Shown piece after piece: positions 5,377 to 5,413 of a stretch of 5,413 nucleotides of DNA. The DNA is from an uncultured Eubacteriaceae bacterium (GTDB taxonomy: Bacteria > Bacillota > Clostridia > Lachnospirales > Lachnospiraceae). The stretch lies in NCBI GenBank assembly GCA_945938055.1, contig CAMEUH010000182.1:1-5413 (forward strand), in the 5' to 3' direction. Each line of letters starts with the position of its first letter. The first letter of the stretch is position 1. Under the pieces are notes generated by a model. It searched no databases, was not told where the DNA came from, and saw only the letters and a list, made by a program, of their open reading frames with translations. The position numbers and the translations under genes were made by a program.

Positions 5377-5413
5377 ATGAAAGCTTTTTTGATTCTTGAA
5401 GACGGTACTGTGT
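5377..5413 (+). CDS. carA: Carbamoyl-phosphate synthase small subunit (start only)
   Basis: Twelve codons are visible, reading MKAFLILEDGTV, which matches the N-terminus of the glutamine-hydrolysing small subunit of carbamoyl-phosphate synthase in clostridia. That family typically continues with an F-x-G motif. CarA supplies ammonia to CarB for carbamoyl phosphate, used in pyrimidine and arginine synthesis in the cytoplasm. ATG 5377 has GGTGG (5368-5372) 4 nt upstream, a modest Shine-Dalgarno, and an in-frame stop at 5341 precludes a longer ATG/GTG/TTG start. The catalytic residues of the glutaminase domain lie outside the window. The 192-nt gap before it holds hairpins and a possible attenuator, so it likely begins its own unit. 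The assignment rests on a short match only. Confidence 0.75.
   Translation, partial: MKAFLILEDGTV

Overview
The window looks like a chromosomal stretch from a low-to-mid GC Bacillota, most likely a gut clostridium of the Lachnospiraceae type. The reasons are AAAGGAG-type ribosome binding sites, an A/T-rich intergenic region with sigma-A-like promoter elements, a GH43 plant-polysaccharide hydrolase, a methionine aminopeptidase with an N-terminal SEC-C zinc motif, and a CarA start typical of the group. The taxon is inferred from style and protein resemblance; no search was run.

Layout, all genes on the + strand. (1) Positions 2-1012 are the 3' part of a GH43 glycosidase gene, cut by the window edge right at the catalytic-acid motif, followed by a clear intrinsic terminator (1033-1062). 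(2) Positions 1063-1308 are non-coding. They hold a second long hairpin without a U-tract, a six-codon mini-ORF with a good Shine-Dalgarno sequence, a good extended -10 promoter, a cluster of small dyads and a weaker promoter next to the following gene. (3) Positions 1309-2184 encode methionine aminopeptidase (map). (4) Positions 2223-5184 hold a compact three-gene ABC-2 type exporter: an ATPase, then two different permeases. The ATPase and first permease overlap by 8 nt and the permeases are 12 nt apart. With only 38 nt between map and the ATPase and no terminator seen there, map and the exporter probably share a transcript. (5) Positions 5185-5376 hold a 16-bp hairpin whose U-tract side faces the minus strand, a small dyad, and a promoter-like element followed by a T10 tract with two mutually exclusive stems. 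(6) Position 5377 begins carA, of which only 12 codons are visible.

How the genes work together: the ATPase (2223-2912) should energise a heterodimer of the two permeases (2905-4107 and 4120-5184). Each permease has one N-terminal membrane helix, a large extracytoplasmic domain and a C-terminal helix bundle, the arrangement of ABC2_membrane_3/NatB-like exporters. The substrate cannot be read from the sequence. The GH43 gene belongs to a separate upstream unit, and carA starts a downstream pyrimidine/arginine unit.

I see no clearly new multi-gene system here. The points most worth a second look are the structured intergenic element at 1069-1172, the possible attenuator ahead of carA, the short C-terminus of the second permease, and the wrong-way-round terminator hairpin behind it.
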